Source: Acidobacteriota bacterium
Lineage (GTDB): Bacteria; Acidobacteriota; Terriglobia; Bryobacterales; UBA6623
Assembly: GCA_016125275.1 (NCBI GenBank)
Contig: WGMB01000003.1
Span: forward strand, 1,529,896-1,593,895
Direction of reading: 5' to 3'
Length of the DNA: 64,000 nt
The position numbers were made by a program, and so were the translations under genes. Below the pieces are notes generated by a model. That model did not search any database. It saw only the letters and a program-made list of their open reading frames with translations, and was not told the origin of the DNA. Of this stretch, positions 10,367-18,411 are shown in pieces; the first letter of the stretch is position 1, and each line of letters begins with the position of its first letter.

Positions 10367-10870
10367 ATGCGAGTCTTCCTGTCCCATCTTCACGACGCGA
10401 CAAGCGGCGAACTGGCATTCGCGGTCAAGGACGCGCTGAAAGGCGTCGGCGTCGAAAGCGTCAGTTGGGAAACCTTTGGCGCCGCCGAGCCCTGGCAAAG
10501 TCAGATCGAGAAGGAGTTGGATCGTTGCGACGCCGTCGTACTGCTGATCGAGGCGGGACAACGGAAGCAGTCGCGGCAGATGGCGGAGTGGACCTACATC
10601 ATCAACGCCGGCTGGAAGAGGCCCGAGCTCCGTCTCTTGCCGGTTCTGTTGGACGGGGCCGTCGCGCCCCGACCCTTCGCGAAGTTGCAGCCCATCGAAG
10701 GCGCCTCATCGGCCCCTCACGCGACCGCGGCGCGGGTCCTCGAAAGCATCGGCCGGTTCGAAATGCTGAAGTCTGCAAGCGAGCTGACCAAGCGGACCCC
10801 GCAGGACCGTCGAGAGTGGCTCGAACGCAGGGCCCTGATTACGCAGCGTATTGCGGCCCTCCCTGACTAG
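10367..10870 (+). CDS. TIR domain-containing protein
   Basis: A 167-residue cytosolic protein whose first about 120 residues look like a bacterial TIR domain. It starts with the box-1-like VFLSHLHD. A Trp-rich alpha-B/beta-C region follows (SVSWETFGAAEPW), then the hydrophobic strand CDAVVLLIEAG, a segment SRQMAEWTYIINAG that could hold the catalytic Glu, and the strand RLLPVLLD. Many bacterial TIR domains hydrolyse NAD+ or make cyclic-ADPR signals in phage defence; activity here is untested. The C-terminal about 45 residues are charged and helical. I chose the ATG at 10367 over 10337 because of the promoter. The stop is 5 bases before a deoxyribosyltransferase-like gene, forming a two-gene unit. 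Confidence 0.72.
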   Translation: MRVFLSHLHDATSGELAFAVKDALKGVGVESVSWETFGAAEPWQSQIEKELDRCDAVVLLIEAGQRKQSRQMAEWTYIINAGWKRPELRLLPVLLDGAVAPRPFAKLQPIEGASSAPHATAARVLESIGRFEMLKSASELTKRTPQDRREWLERRALITQRIAALPD

Positions 10871-10875
10871 AGCAA

Positions 10876-11466
10876 GTGGTCCCCCCGTACGAAGTTTCCG
10901 TCTTCATCAACTGCCCGTTCGATGACGACTTCAACCCATTCCTGGACGCCATCCTGCTCGCTGCGGTGGCATGCGGGTTGGATCCCCGGAGCCCCGATGA
11001 GCTCGGACCGTGGCATCCCAAGCCGCGGCTGGAGAGAATCCAGGACTTGATGAAGGCCTCGAAATACTCCATCCACGACCTGTCGCGGCTACGAGGCGAG
11101 GGTGATGACAACTTCGCTCGGATGAACATGCCGTTCGAGCTAGGGATGGCCCGCGGACTCTGGCTGAGCGACCCGGCCAGGGATATGATCGTCTTAACCG
11201 ATACGACGTATGACCTGCCAGTCGCCCTGTCCGATCTGGGGGGCTTGGACGTCTTGCCCTACGGGTCCGATCCCAGCCTGATGCTGCGCCGCCTGGTGGG
11301 GCAATTCGCGTTCTGGCCGGGCGCCACGGACATCGATCCGAACAGGCTACTCCCCCTCCTGCCGGAGGTCCATGCCGCGAACGGCGCCGTTCGTGAGGAG
11401 TACGAAATGCGACATTGGAAGAAGATGCTCCTCGCGGTCGACGGAATCGTCAAACGGCGCCTCTGA
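10876..11466 (+). CDS. Nucleoside 2-deoxyribosyltransferase-like/TIR-like protein of unknown function
   Basis: A 196-residue protein starting at a GTG 5 bases after the TIR gene. It begins VSVFINCPFDDDF, followed by KYSIHDLSRL and NMPFELGMARGL. That order (beta strand, D(L/T) block, N-x-x-(Y/F)ELG block) parallels the nucleoside 2-deoxyribosyltransferase active-site layout, where an Asp and a Glu act on the N-glycosidic bond. Related small proteins with the INCPFD start occur widely in bacteria, but I know of no assigned function. No signal peptide or membrane segment is seen. Being coupled to a TIR gene, it may act on NAD-derived or nucleoside substrates; this is inference. Confidence 0.6.
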   Translation: MVPPYEVSVFINCPFDDDFNPFLDAILLAAVACGLDPRSPDELGPWHPKPRLERIQDLMKASKYSIHDLSRLRGEGDDNFARMNMPFELGMARGLWLSDPARDMIVLTDTTYDLPVALSDLGGLDVLPYGSDPSLMLRRLVGQFAFWPGATDIDPNRLLPLLPEVHAANGAVREEYEMRHWKKMLLAVDGIVKRRL

Positions 11467-11479
11467 CACTCGCGTCCTG

Positions 11480-11485
11480 TAGAAT
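11480..11485 (+). promoter_or_regulatory. Candidate -10 element (TAGAAT) of the VWFA gene
   Basis: CTGTAGAATGCAT lies 20 bases before the ATG at 11506. It lies too close to the upstream ATG at 11488 for that codon to be the start of an ordinary leadered message. Confidence 0.35.
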
Positions 11486-11505
11486 GCATGGGGAGCCCCG
11501 CATCC

Positions 11506-12519
11506 ATGCGCGCACTGCTTGCAACCCTGATCCTCGTACTGCCGTTGTCCGCCCAGCAAAGCGGCAACATCCAGGTCGACGTCAACGTCGTCAACATCGC
11601 AGTCACGGTCACCGACCAGGACGGCAAGTTCATCGTGGATCTCGACCAAAAGGACTTCAAGATCTACGAAGACGGCAAACCCGTTCAGATTCGGTACTTT
11701 ACGCGGGGCACCGAGGAAGACAAGAAGCCGCCGATCCGAGTCGGCTTTCTGCTCGATCTGAGCAACACCGCGCGCCTCTACTACAAGACCTATCGCGACT
11801 CCATCGGCGATCTGGCCTACCTGATGGTGCCCGAAGGCGGCGACAACGAAGGCTTTCTGCTCGGCTATCACACCGAGGTCGACACCTTGGTCGACTACAC
11901 CAAGGACGCCTACAAGATCGCCAGCCGCATGGAGAAGCTCAAGCACGGCGGCGGCAGCTCGCTGCTCGGCGCGGTGTACATGGCCTGCAGCGACAAGCTG
12001 CTCTCCTCGCCTTACAAGGGAGCTGACGAGCCGCGCAAGTTCATCGTGATCGTGGGCGACGGCCACGACAACGCCAGCAACGTCTCCGTGGAGAGGGCCG
12101 TGCAGGTCTGCCAGCAGCAGCAGGTGACCATCTACGCCGTCAGCACCGAGGCCTGGGGTTTCGAGGAGAAGGAAGAGCGCAACCTGCACATCCTGGCCGA
12201 AGAGACCGGCGGCCTGGTCGTGCAGCCGATGCAGAAGGTCCACAAGGACATCAACGGCTACCTCTCCAAGCCGCAGGACGCCGGCAACTATCAGTACCAA
12301 GTCGGCACCGGCCTCTATGCGCGCGCCCAGCTCGAGGCCCTGTACCGCGGCATCCTCGACGTGGCCGGACAGGTGAAGAGCCAGTACATCATCGGCTATT
12401 CGCCGGCCACGCCGTTCACGGATGAGACCTACCGCAAGGTCGAGGTCAAGGTCGACCTGGGCGAAGCGCCCGTTCAGGTGCACGCGCGTTCCGGTTACTA
12501 TCCGCCGATCGTCGAGTAG
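11506..12519 (+). CDS. VWFA-related Acidobacterial-type secreted protein
   Basis: A 337-residue secreted protein with a signal peptide (RALLATLILVLPLSAQ). It has the arrangement of the VWFA-related family first defined in Solibacter: an N-terminal strand block VNVVNIAVTVTDQDGKFI, the DFKIYEDGKPVQI block, then a von Willebrand A domain. The metal site is degenerate: the first motif reads DLSNT instead of DxSxS, while a later HGGGSSLLGA and VVGDG-like IVIVGDGHDN supply the other loops. The end (SQYIIGYSPATPFTDETYRKVEVKV and HARSGYYP) is typical. It probably mediates protein-protein contacts at the cell surface. I chose ATG 11506 with GGGAG upstream; ATG 11488 is the alternative. Confidence 0.85.
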   Translation: MRALLATLILVLPLSAQQSGNIQVDVNVVNIAVTVTDQDGKFIVDLDQKDFKIYEDGKPVQIRYFTRGTEEDKKPPIRVGFLLDLSNTARLYYKTYRDSIGDLAYLMVPEGGDNEGFLLGYHTEVDTLVDYTKDAYKIASRMEKLKHGGGSSLLGAVYMACSDKLLSSPYKGADEPRKFIVIVGDGHDNASNVSVERAVQVCQQQQVTIYAVSTEAWGFEEKEERNLHILAEETGGLVVQPMQKVHKDINGYLSKPQDAGNYQYQVGTGLYARAQLEALYRGILDVAGQVKSQYIIGYSPATPFTDETYRKVEVKVDLGEAPVQVHARSGYYPPIVE

Positions 12520-12545
12520 CTCGCCGGCTCGTGCGGAACCGCCTC

Positions 12546-14009
12546 CTACGACTTCGGCTGCGCCGCCGCCAGCGACTGGAGCATCTCCAGCAGCTCGGCG
12601 GTGATCTTCCGCGACGCTTCCTTTTCGACCTTGTTCGTGCCGAGCCAAGTCTCGTAGCCGCCCAGCTCGTGCTGTTCGGGCGTCGGCAGGTAGCCTTCGC
12701 CGCCGTTGGCCAGCTCGATGGTGAACGAGCGCTTGAAGGGGCTCTTTTCCTTGATTTCCAGCCCGGTCTCGGTGAAGGTCTCGAACGGGATGGTCGCAAT
12801 GCCGAAGTCGCCGATGCGGATGGCCTGCAGCAGGATGTTCACCGTGTCCGGGCCCTCGTAGAGCTTGATCGCGCGGCCGGCGTAAGGCTTGGCGCGCTTG
12901 GGGAGCTTGGATTCGTCCTCGGCGGCGAACCACTTCTTGGCCTGCTCGTAGCCCTCGGGCGTCGGCTTGCGGCGCTGCAGCGTGATTTCGTGCTGCGTCA
13001 TGTCGAGGGTCGGATGCTCGAGCCAAGAGCTCTGGGCCCAAGCGCCGGCGGCGGCCGTGGCGACGTTCTCGGCCACCTGGCCCATCTTCTCGTAGGGTCC
13101 GACCTTCGCTGACTCGCCCTGGAAGTCGATGTTGTTCACGTCGCCGCTGGTGCCATTGGCCATGATCGCGACGAATCCGTCGCCGGCGCCGAGCTTCTCG
13201 CCCACGCGCCGCGCGAACTCCGCAAAGTAGTCCGCAGAAACGTCGCCGGGGCCCACGCCGCCCACGTAGTGCAGCGAATAGGCGGCCAGCAGGGCCAGCG
13301 GCTTTCCGTCGGCGGACTCGACCGTGATCATCGAGACCTCGGGATCCGTCGCCCCGGCCGGTCGTACCAGATTCGGGCTCTGCCGCGGCGGATTCATCTG
13401 GACCTTGTCGGTGGTTCCGCCGAAGGGATCGGGCGGAATCGTGCCTTCCTTCATGTACCAGCGGCGGTTGTGGAGCTCGTCGGGAACGCTGGCGCTGACC
13501 CGGCCGACGCGCGCGGGCTGGAGCTTCGCGTGAGCCGCTGCGATGGCCTCAGCGATGCGCTCCCGCAGGAACTCGGTGTAGTGTTCGTCATGCGCTTCCA
13601 CTTCCGGCTCGAGCGGCCAGTGCCGCGCCAGCTCCGGCAAGGCCGGCGGCGCCGAGTGGGTGTGCGTGGCCGAAACAAGCATGTTCTCGGCCGGAATGCC
13701 CGTCTTCTTCGAGGCGCGCTGCTTGGCGTCGTCGAGCACTTCGCGGGGGATATAGCAACTGTCGACCACGACCATGGCGATTGTCTTCGAGCCGTCGTCG
13801 AGCACGAGCGCGCGCGCCGAAAGGGGATCGTGCGCCTGCGTCGCCGGACGGTAGTCGAAGTTGCCGATCACCGGGATCGGCCACTCCTGCGGAGTCACAT
13901 CGGCGATCGCCGCGCCGGCCCGCAGAGCGGGGCGGCTGGGGCTGGAACCGCACCCGGCAAGGAGCAGCGCAAAAGCGCTAAAAGCCACGTATATCGTGAA
14001 TCGATTCAT
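12546..14009 (-). CDS. Neutral/alkaline ceramidase-type lipoprotein
   Basis: A 487-residue exported hydrolase of the neutral/alkaline non-lysosomal ceramidase N-terminal family, which contains zinc amidases acting on ceramide-like lipids. The N terminus is a lipoprotein signal (FALLLAGCGSS, Cys about 20), so it is membrane-anchored. Family motifs seen are GAAIADVTPQEWP, SATHTHSAPP (zinc His residues) and IMANGTSGDVNN with the catalytic-region Ser/Gly. It lacks the long C-terminal domain of full-length ceramidases, as is common in bacteria of this group, where many carry out unknown reactions. It is transcribed divergently from the MFS gene. Confidence 0.85.
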   Translation of the reverse strand: MNRFTIYVAFSAFALLLAGCGSSPSRPALRAGAAIADVTPQEWPIPVIGNFDYRPATQAHDPLSARALVLDDGSKTIAMVVVDSCYIPREVLDDAKQRASKKTGIPAENMLVSATHTHSAPPALPELARHWPLEPEVEAHDEHYTEFLRERIAEAIAAAHAKLQPARVGRVSASVPDELHNRRWYMKEGTIPPDPFGGTTDKVQMNPPRQSPNLVRPAGATDPEVSMITVESADGKPLALLAAYSLHYVGGVGPGDVSADYFAEFARRVGEKLGAGDGFVAIMANGTSGDVNNIDFQGESAKVGPYEKMGQVAENVATAAAGAWAQSSWLEHPTLDMTQHEITLQRRKPTPEGYEQAKKWFAAEDESKLPKRAKPYAGRAIKLYEGPDTVNILLQAIRIGDFGIATIPFETFTETGLEIKEKSPFKRSFTIELANGGEGYLPTPEQHELGGYETWLGTNKVEKEASRKITAELLEMLQSLAAAQPKS

Positions 14010-14039
14010 GTTCAGCCCAGCATATAACGAACCGCCGAA

Positions 14040-14070
14040 CCGCGGGCCAACTTTTCTTGGAGGCCCGCGG
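14040..14070. other. Hairpin in the divergent promoter region of the ceramidase and MFS genes
   Basis: CCGCGGGCC (14040-14048) pairs perfectly with 14062-14070, and an inner CCAA/TTGG pair continues the stem. It lies just before the TATAAT element of the MFS gene, so it could be an operator or part of a leader on the minus-strand side. No known regulator site is recognised. Confidence 0.4.
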
Positions 14071-14072
14071 GA

Positions 14073-14078
14073 TATAAT
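14073..14078 (+). promoter_or_regulatory. TATAAT -10 element of the MFS transporter gene
   Basis: A consensus TATAAT lies 10 bases before the ATG at 14089. The transcript should begin within about 5 bases of the start codon, suggesting a leaderless message. Confidence 0.5.
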
Positions 14079-14088
14079 TGCCCCCGCC

Positions 14089-15774
14089 ATGGCCGGACTC
14101 TTCTCCAAGCAGGCGATCATCGCCAAACCGGGATTCAACCGCTGGAAGGCGCCGCCGGCATCGGTGGCGATTCACCTTTGCATCGGTTCGGTCTACGCCT
14201 GGAGCATCTTCAACCCGGCCTTGATCAAGACGCAGGGAGTGGTCGCCAGCGCGCCGGAGGACTGGAGTCTCCGCGAAGTCGTCTGGGTGTTTACGGTGGC
14301 GATCGTCTTTCTGGGGCTGTCGGCGGCCGTGGCCGGCAAGTGGCTGGAGCGCGTGGGTCCGCGGGCGGTAGGCGTGGTGGCCGCCGTGTGCTGGGGCGGA
14401 GGCTTTCTGGTGGGGGCCATCGGAATCTGGGCGCATCAGCTCTGGCTGCTCTACCTGGGCTACGGCGTGATCGGGGGCTGCGGCTTGGGCCTGGGCTATG
14501 TCTCGCCGGTCAGCACGTTGATCAAGTGGTTTCCGGACCGCCGGGGCATGGCTTCCGGCATGGCCATCATGGGCTTTGGCGGCGGCGCGATGATCGGCGC
14601 TCCGCTCAAGGAGTGGCTGATCGGACTGTTCTACAAGGCCCCGCAGTACCTCGGCGCCACCGACTCCGTCGAGCTGGTCACCGAGGGCGGCCGCCGCTTC
14701 GCACGCGTCGCCGGAGAGCTGCGTGAGGTCGTCGTCATCGGAGCGAATGACGTCTCCCAGATGATCGTGCCCGGTCCCGAAGGCGTGTACGTCGCCGGCA
14801 CCGGCGCGGTCGGCGTCGCCGAGACCTTCGTGGTGCTCGGGGTCCTTTACTGCTTGGTGATGCTGCTGGCCGCCTTCTCCTATCGCCTGCCGGCCGAGGG
14901 CTGGAAGCCCGCCGGCTGGACGCCGCCGCCTCCGTCGGAGACCACACGCAAGATGATCAGCCGGCACAACGTGACCGTCGAGCGCGCCATGGGAACCCGG
15001 CAGTTCTACCTGCTCTGGATCGTGCTGTGCTTCAACGTCACGGCCGGAATCGGCGTGCTGGGCGTGGCCAAGACGATGATGACCGAGATCTTCGGCTCGA
15101 GCCTGCCGAACATTGTCGACGCCGGTTTCGCGGCGACCTACGTGCTGATGATCAGCGTGTTCAACATGGTGGGCCGCTTCTTCTGGGCCAGCATTTCGGA
15201 TTGGTTGGGCCGCAAGAACACGTACACGATCTTCTTCGTGCTCGGCGCGGCGCTGTATCTGTCGATCCCCTGGGCGGCGCAGCAGGTCAGCGCCTCGCCG
15301 TCGGTCGTCTGGCTGGTCGTCTTCTACGCGGTGACGATGATCATCTTCACGATGTACGGAGGCGGGTTTGCCACCATCCCGGCCTATCTGGCCGACCTGT
15401 TCGGGGCGTTGTACGTGGGCGCGATCCACGGCCGGCTGCTGACGGCCTGGAGCACGGCGGGCGTGCTGGGGCCGCTGGCGATCACGTCGCTGCGGGAGAA
15501 CGCCGTGGAGAAGGCGTTGCGGGACTTGGCCGCCAAGGCCGACCCGACCCGCTTCGCCGAGCAGTTCGGCGCGCCGATCGGCCAGCTCGAGCAGTTGATT
15601 GCCGAGAAGACCGTGACCATCCCGAAGCTGCTGGAGATCGCGCCGCCCGGCACGGCCGACCCCTCGACGACCCTCTACAACTCGACGATGTACCTGATGG
15701 CCGCCTTGCTGGTGGTGGCGCTGGCGGCGAACCTGATGGTCCGGCCGGTGGACGAAGAGGTCAGCAAGGGGTAG
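14089..15774 (+). CDS. OFA (oxalate/formate antiporter-like) MFS transporter
   Basis: A 561-residue MFS carrier with 12 hydrophobic segments. The start (PPASVAIHLCIGSVYAWSIFNPAL), the loop PVSTLIKWFPDRRGMASGMAIMGFGGGA and FWASISDWLGRKNTY match the OFA family, which exchanges small carboxylates such as oxalate, formate or related anions. Two hydrophilic insertions are notable: about 70 residues in the middle of the N-terminal half (DSVELVTEGGRRFARV and following), and about 60 residues before the last helix. Both are known in acidobacterial/actinobacterial OFA proteins. The start is at ATG 14089; reading further upstream crosses the promoter. Confidence 0.88.
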   Translation: MAGLFSKQAIIAKPGFNRWKAPPASVAIHLCIGSVYAWSIFNPALIKTQGVVASAPEDWSLREVVWVFTVAIVFLGLSAAVAGKWLERVGPRAVGVVAAVCWGGGFLVGAIGIWAHQLWLLYLGYGVIGGCGLGLGYVSPVSTLIKWFPDRRGMASGMAIMGFGGGAMIGAPLKEWLIGLFYKAPQYLGATDSVELVTEGGRRFARVAGELREVVVIGANDVSQMIVPGPEGVYVAGTGAVGVAETFVVLGVLYCLVMLLAAFSYRLPAEGWKPAGWTPPPPSETTRKMISRHNVTVERAMGTRQFYLLWIVLCFNVTAGIGVLGVAKTMMTEIFGSSLPNIVDAGFAATYVLMISVFNMVGRFFWASISDWLGRKNTYTIFFVLGAALYLSIPWAAQQVSASPSVVWLVVFYAVTMIIFTMYGGGFATIPAYLADLFGALYVGAIHGRLLTAWSTAGVLGPLAITSLRENAVEKALRDLAAKADPTRFAEQFGAPIGQLEQLIAEKTVTIPKLLEIAPPGTADPSTTLYNSTMYLMAALLVVALAANLMVRPVDEEVSKG

Positions 15775-15829
15775 AGAAAGAAGTTCGGGCCGTCCCCCAA
15801 GTGCCGCCTCCGGACCAGCCGTTTGGCGC

Positions 15830-15835
15830 TACGAT
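15830..15835 (+). promoter_or_regulatory. Candidate -10 element (TACGAT) of the TfoX-like gene
   Basis: GCTACGATCAGC lies 16 bases before the ATG at 15852 and matches the TACNAT pattern seen before neighbouring genes. Confidence 0.4.
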
Positions 15836-15851
15836 CAGCTCAGCAAACGCC

Positions 15852-16223
15852 ATGAAGTGGAAGAAGGTTCCCGAAGAGCATCGTCAAGCGTTTCTGGCCG
15901 CCCTGCCCGACGAGCCGGACGTGGACCGCAAGCCGATGTTCGGCTGTCCCGCCGCGTTCGTCAACGGCAACCTGTTCGCCGGCGCCCACGAGGACCGCAT
16001 CAACCTTCGCCTCGACGCCGCCACCCGAGAGCAATGCCTTTCCCAAGGCTTTTCGCCCTTCGAGCCGATGGGCCGGACCATGAAGGGATACGCCTGCGTT
16101 CCCTCGGGCTCGGAGACCGACGTCGAGTTTCTCCGCCCGTGGCTGCGCCGGGCATACGAGTTCGGCCGCTCGCTGCCTCCCAAGCCCGTCAAGCCAAAGG
16201 CGACGCCCAAGCCGAAGCGCTGA
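15852..16223 (+). CDS. TfoX N-terminal domain-like protein
   Basis: A 123-residue protein matching the TfoX/Sxy N-terminal domain: the block KPMFGCPAAFVNGNLFAGAHEDRINLRL and the later EPMGRTMKGYACVP. In gamma-proteobacteria Sxy is a competence co-activator with CRP, but these short single-domain homologues are widespread and of unknown function. The C-terminal 15 residues are a Pro/Lys tail (PPKPVKPKATPKPKR) that could bind nucleic acid. It has its own -10 element and is not obviously linked to its neighbours. Confidence 0.78.
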   Translation: MKWKKVPEEHRQAFLAALPDEPDVDRKPMFGCPAAFVNGNLFAGAHEDRINLRLDAATREQCLSQGFSPFEPMGRTMKGYACVPSGSETDVEFLRPWLRRAYEFGRSLPPKPVKPKATPKPKR

Positions 16224-16257
16224 CCGGGCCGGCGGCTCGACACAGCCGCAATCTTGC

Positions 16258-16263
16258 TACGAT
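16258..16263 (+). promoter_or_regulatory. Candidate -10 element (TACGAT) of the sugar dehydrogenase gene
   Basis: TTGCTACGATATCAGC precedes the ATG at 16274 by 10 bases, again giving a near-leaderless transcript. Confidence 0.4.
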
Positions 16264-16273
16264 ATCAGCCGCT

Positions 16274-18094
16274 ATGATGCACCTCCCGCGGCTCCTCGCC
16301 GGGCTCTTTCTCGTCTCCCTGGCCTCCGGGCAGGTCGTCCCGAAGACCGCCGATCAGGTCGCCCGTCCCGCCGGCAAGCTACCCGGCGATCCCAAGATCG
16401 CCCTGGTGAAAGTCGCCGACGGCTTCGTCGACCCCACCAACGTCGCCAACGCCGGCGACGGCTCCGGTCGCATCTTCGTGGTGGAGCGCATCGGCCGGGT
16501 CCGCATCGTCGAAAAGAGCGGCAAGGTCCTGCCGGAGCCCTTTCTGGACCTCACCAACATCAACCCGCTCGGCAACGACGTCCAGACGGGGTTCGTGGAG
16601 CAGGGCCTCTACTCGATCGCCTTCCACCCGGACTTCAAGAAGAACGGCTACTTCTACGTGCACTACGCCTCGCTGCCGTTCAACGGCGACGGCGTGATCG
16701 TGCGCTTCCAGGTGGACAAGAAGAGCCCGAACAAGATGACCGTGGAGCGCACCAACCAGACCGCCAAGGTGCTGCTGCGCATTCCGCAGCCCTACTACAA
16801 CCACAACGGCGGCCAGATCGAGTTCGGCCCCGACGGCTACCTCTACATCGCCTCCGGCGACGGCGGCTGGGAAGGAGACCCCTACGGAGCCGGGCAGGAC
16901 CTGACCTCGCTACTGGGCAAGATCCTGCGCATCGACGTGAACGTCGAGGACGACTCGATCCCCTACAAGATTCCGCCGAGCAACCCCTTCGCGCACGCCG
17001 CCGACGAGCGCCTGATGGTACTGTTCGGCATCACCGAAGAGCAGTTTTCCAAGATCAAGACCCGCGCCCGACCCGAGATCTGGGCCTACGGGGTGCGCAA
17101 CCCCTACGAGTTCTCATTCGACGAGAAGGCCGGCCACCTGTGGATTGCCGATGTCGGCCAGAACCACTGGGAGGAGATCGACTTTCAGCCGGCTTCGTCC
17201 AAGGGCGGCGAGAACTACGGCTGGAACTTCTTGAACGGCACCAAATGCTTTCCGATGACCGGCGCGGACGACAAGTGCGATCAGGTGGGCGTGCTGCCGG
17301 CCGCCGAGTACCCCCACGAGGTCCCCTACCCCGGCGCGGCGCCGCTCAAGGACGGCTGGGGCTGCTCGATTGAAGGTCTGGGCGTCGCCAACTACGGCGG
17401 CATGGATGGCGTGTACCTGGTGGGCGACTGGTGCTCCGGCCGCGTCTTCGGCGTCGGCTGGGACAAGTCTCAGTCGAAGTGGCAGATCCAAGAGATGCTG
17501 CACGCCAATCTGCAGTTCACGGCCGGCGGGTATGACGAGGACGGCAACGTGCTGGCCGTCAACTGCTACTGCTTCTATACCTCCGACAAGGGAGCGTCCG
17601 GCAACCCGCCCGGCGCTCTGTGGCGCGTCGTGCCCGCCGACAAGGTTCCGAAGGGCGCAGAGGTGGCTCGCACCATCCAGGAAGGCGGCGCGGCGCTCGA
17701 GCCGCAGACCGAGGGCGGCCCGATCACCTTCCACCATCCGCTCGACAATCAGCCGCTCGAGCTCAACCTGTTGCCCGGCGACGCCGTCACGCCCGCCGTC
17801 GCCCAGTTCCGCGAGACCGGCAAGAACCCCTACACGGGCCAAGCGGCGGCCATCGCCGCCGGCAAGGACTCCTACCAGAGGTGGTGCGCGGGCTGCCACC
17901 TGGCCGACGGAACCGGCCGCATCGGCTCCAACCTCGTCGACGACGAGATCCGCTACCCGCGCGCCAACACCGACGTCGGCGCCTTCGAGCTGATCTACGC
18001 CGGCGCCAGCGGGGCCATGCAGCCGTTCGGCGACCGCGTCCCGCAGGACGAGATCCTGAAGATCATGGCCTTCATCGAAAGCCTCAAGAAGTAG
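16274..18094 (+). CDS. PQQ-type sugar dehydrogenase with C-terminal cytochrome c domain
   Basis: A 606-residue secreted oxidoreductase. After a signal peptide (LLAGLFLVSLASGQ) comes a six-bladed beta-propeller of the glucose/sorbosone dehydrogenase family. Its blocks are GRIFVVERIGRVRIV, GLYSIAFHPDFKKNGYFYVHY, NHNGGQIEFGPDGYLYIASGDGG, LLGKILRIDVN, WAYGVRNPYEFSFD and ENYGWNFLNG. A haem c domain follows, with Cys538, Cys541 and His542 in the motif CAGCHLADG and Met in the MQPFGD block as possible axial ligand. It likely oxidises aldoses in the periplasm and passes electrons to its own haem. The strong 15-bp hairpin after the stop ends the transcript. Confidence 0.9.
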   Translation: MMHLPRLLAGLFLVSLASGQVVPKTADQVARPAGKLPGDPKIALVKVADGFVDPTNVANAGDGSGRIFVVERIGRVRIVEKSGKVLPEPFLDLTNINPLGNDVQTGFVEQGLYSIAFHPDFKKNGYFYVHYASLPFNGDGVIVRFQVDKKSPNKMTVERTNQTAKVLLRIPQPYYNHNGGQIEFGPDGYLYIASGDGGWEGDPYGAGQDLTSLLGKILRIDVNVEDDSIPYKIPPSNPFAHAADERLMVLFGITEEQFSKIKTRARPEIWAYGVRNPYEFSFDEKAGHLWIADVGQNHWEEIDFQPASSKGGENYGWNFLNGTKCFPMTGADDKCDQVGVLPAAEYPHEVPYPGAAPLKDGWGCSIEGLGVANYGGMDGVYLVGDWCSGRVFGVGWDKSQSKWQIQEMLHANLQFTAGGYDEDGNVLAVNCYCFYTSDKGASGNPPGALWRVVPADKVPKGAEVARTIQEGGAALEPQTEGGPITFHHPLDNQPLELNLLPGDAVTPAVAQFRETGKNPYTGQAAAIAAGKDSYQRWCAGCHLADGTGRIGSNLVDDEIRYPRANTDVGAFELIYAGASGAMQPFGDRVPQDEILKIMAFIESLKK

Positions 18095-18116
18095 CGCATC
18101 AGCGCTTCGCTGGTCC

Positions 18117-18150
18117 GACGATGGCCCGGGGGCAGCCCCGGGCCATCGTC
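18117..18150 (+). terminator. Strong hairpin terminator after the sugar dehydrogenase
   Basis: A perfect 15-bp stem (18117-18131 with 18136-18150) encloses a 4-base GCAG loop, starting 23 bases after the stop. There is no T-tract, so the exact mechanism is unclear. It may also block transcription in the other direction. Confidence 0.7.
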
Positions 18151-18411
18151 CGTCTGGGGGACGCTCCAATTGGCCGAAGTTGAGAACTCAAGCGCCCCAA
18201 ACCAGGGATTCATTTACCCAACAATCTCGGGACACCTAGCGTCCCTTTTCGGACAGAGAGCGTCGCTGCGTTCACCAAACATTGATCCGGCTGACATAGT
18301 TCCGTCATGCGATGAACCCTAGGATGCGAAAAGGAAAGACTTTTCTTTGGCGCATATTTGATTTCTGCGCCATTCTGGCTTTGTCTCGCACCCAACGGAG
18401 GGACTCGCAAC
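18151..18411. other. Intergenic region before the TonB-dependent receptor
   Basis: About 260 bases without a supported gene; a 66-codon frame on the minus strand has no family features or ribosome site. The stretch is less GC-rich than its surroundings. It should hold the promoter of the TonB receptor, but I see no convincing -35/-10 pair. The GGAGGG ribosome site at its end supports the TTG start at 18412. Confidence 0.4.

Noticed and set aside
11347-13041. 564-codon minus-strand frame across the VWFA and ceramidase genes
   Set aside because: It crosses the ends of two clear genes in a different frame and shows no conserved block.
13861-14088. N-terminal extension of the MFS transporter by 76 residues
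   Set aside because: It overlaps the divergent ceramidase gene and the TATAAT promoter.
18210-18410. 66-codon minus-strand frame before the TonB receptor
   Set aside because: No ribosome site, no hydrophobic or family pattern, and it lies in the expected promoter region.
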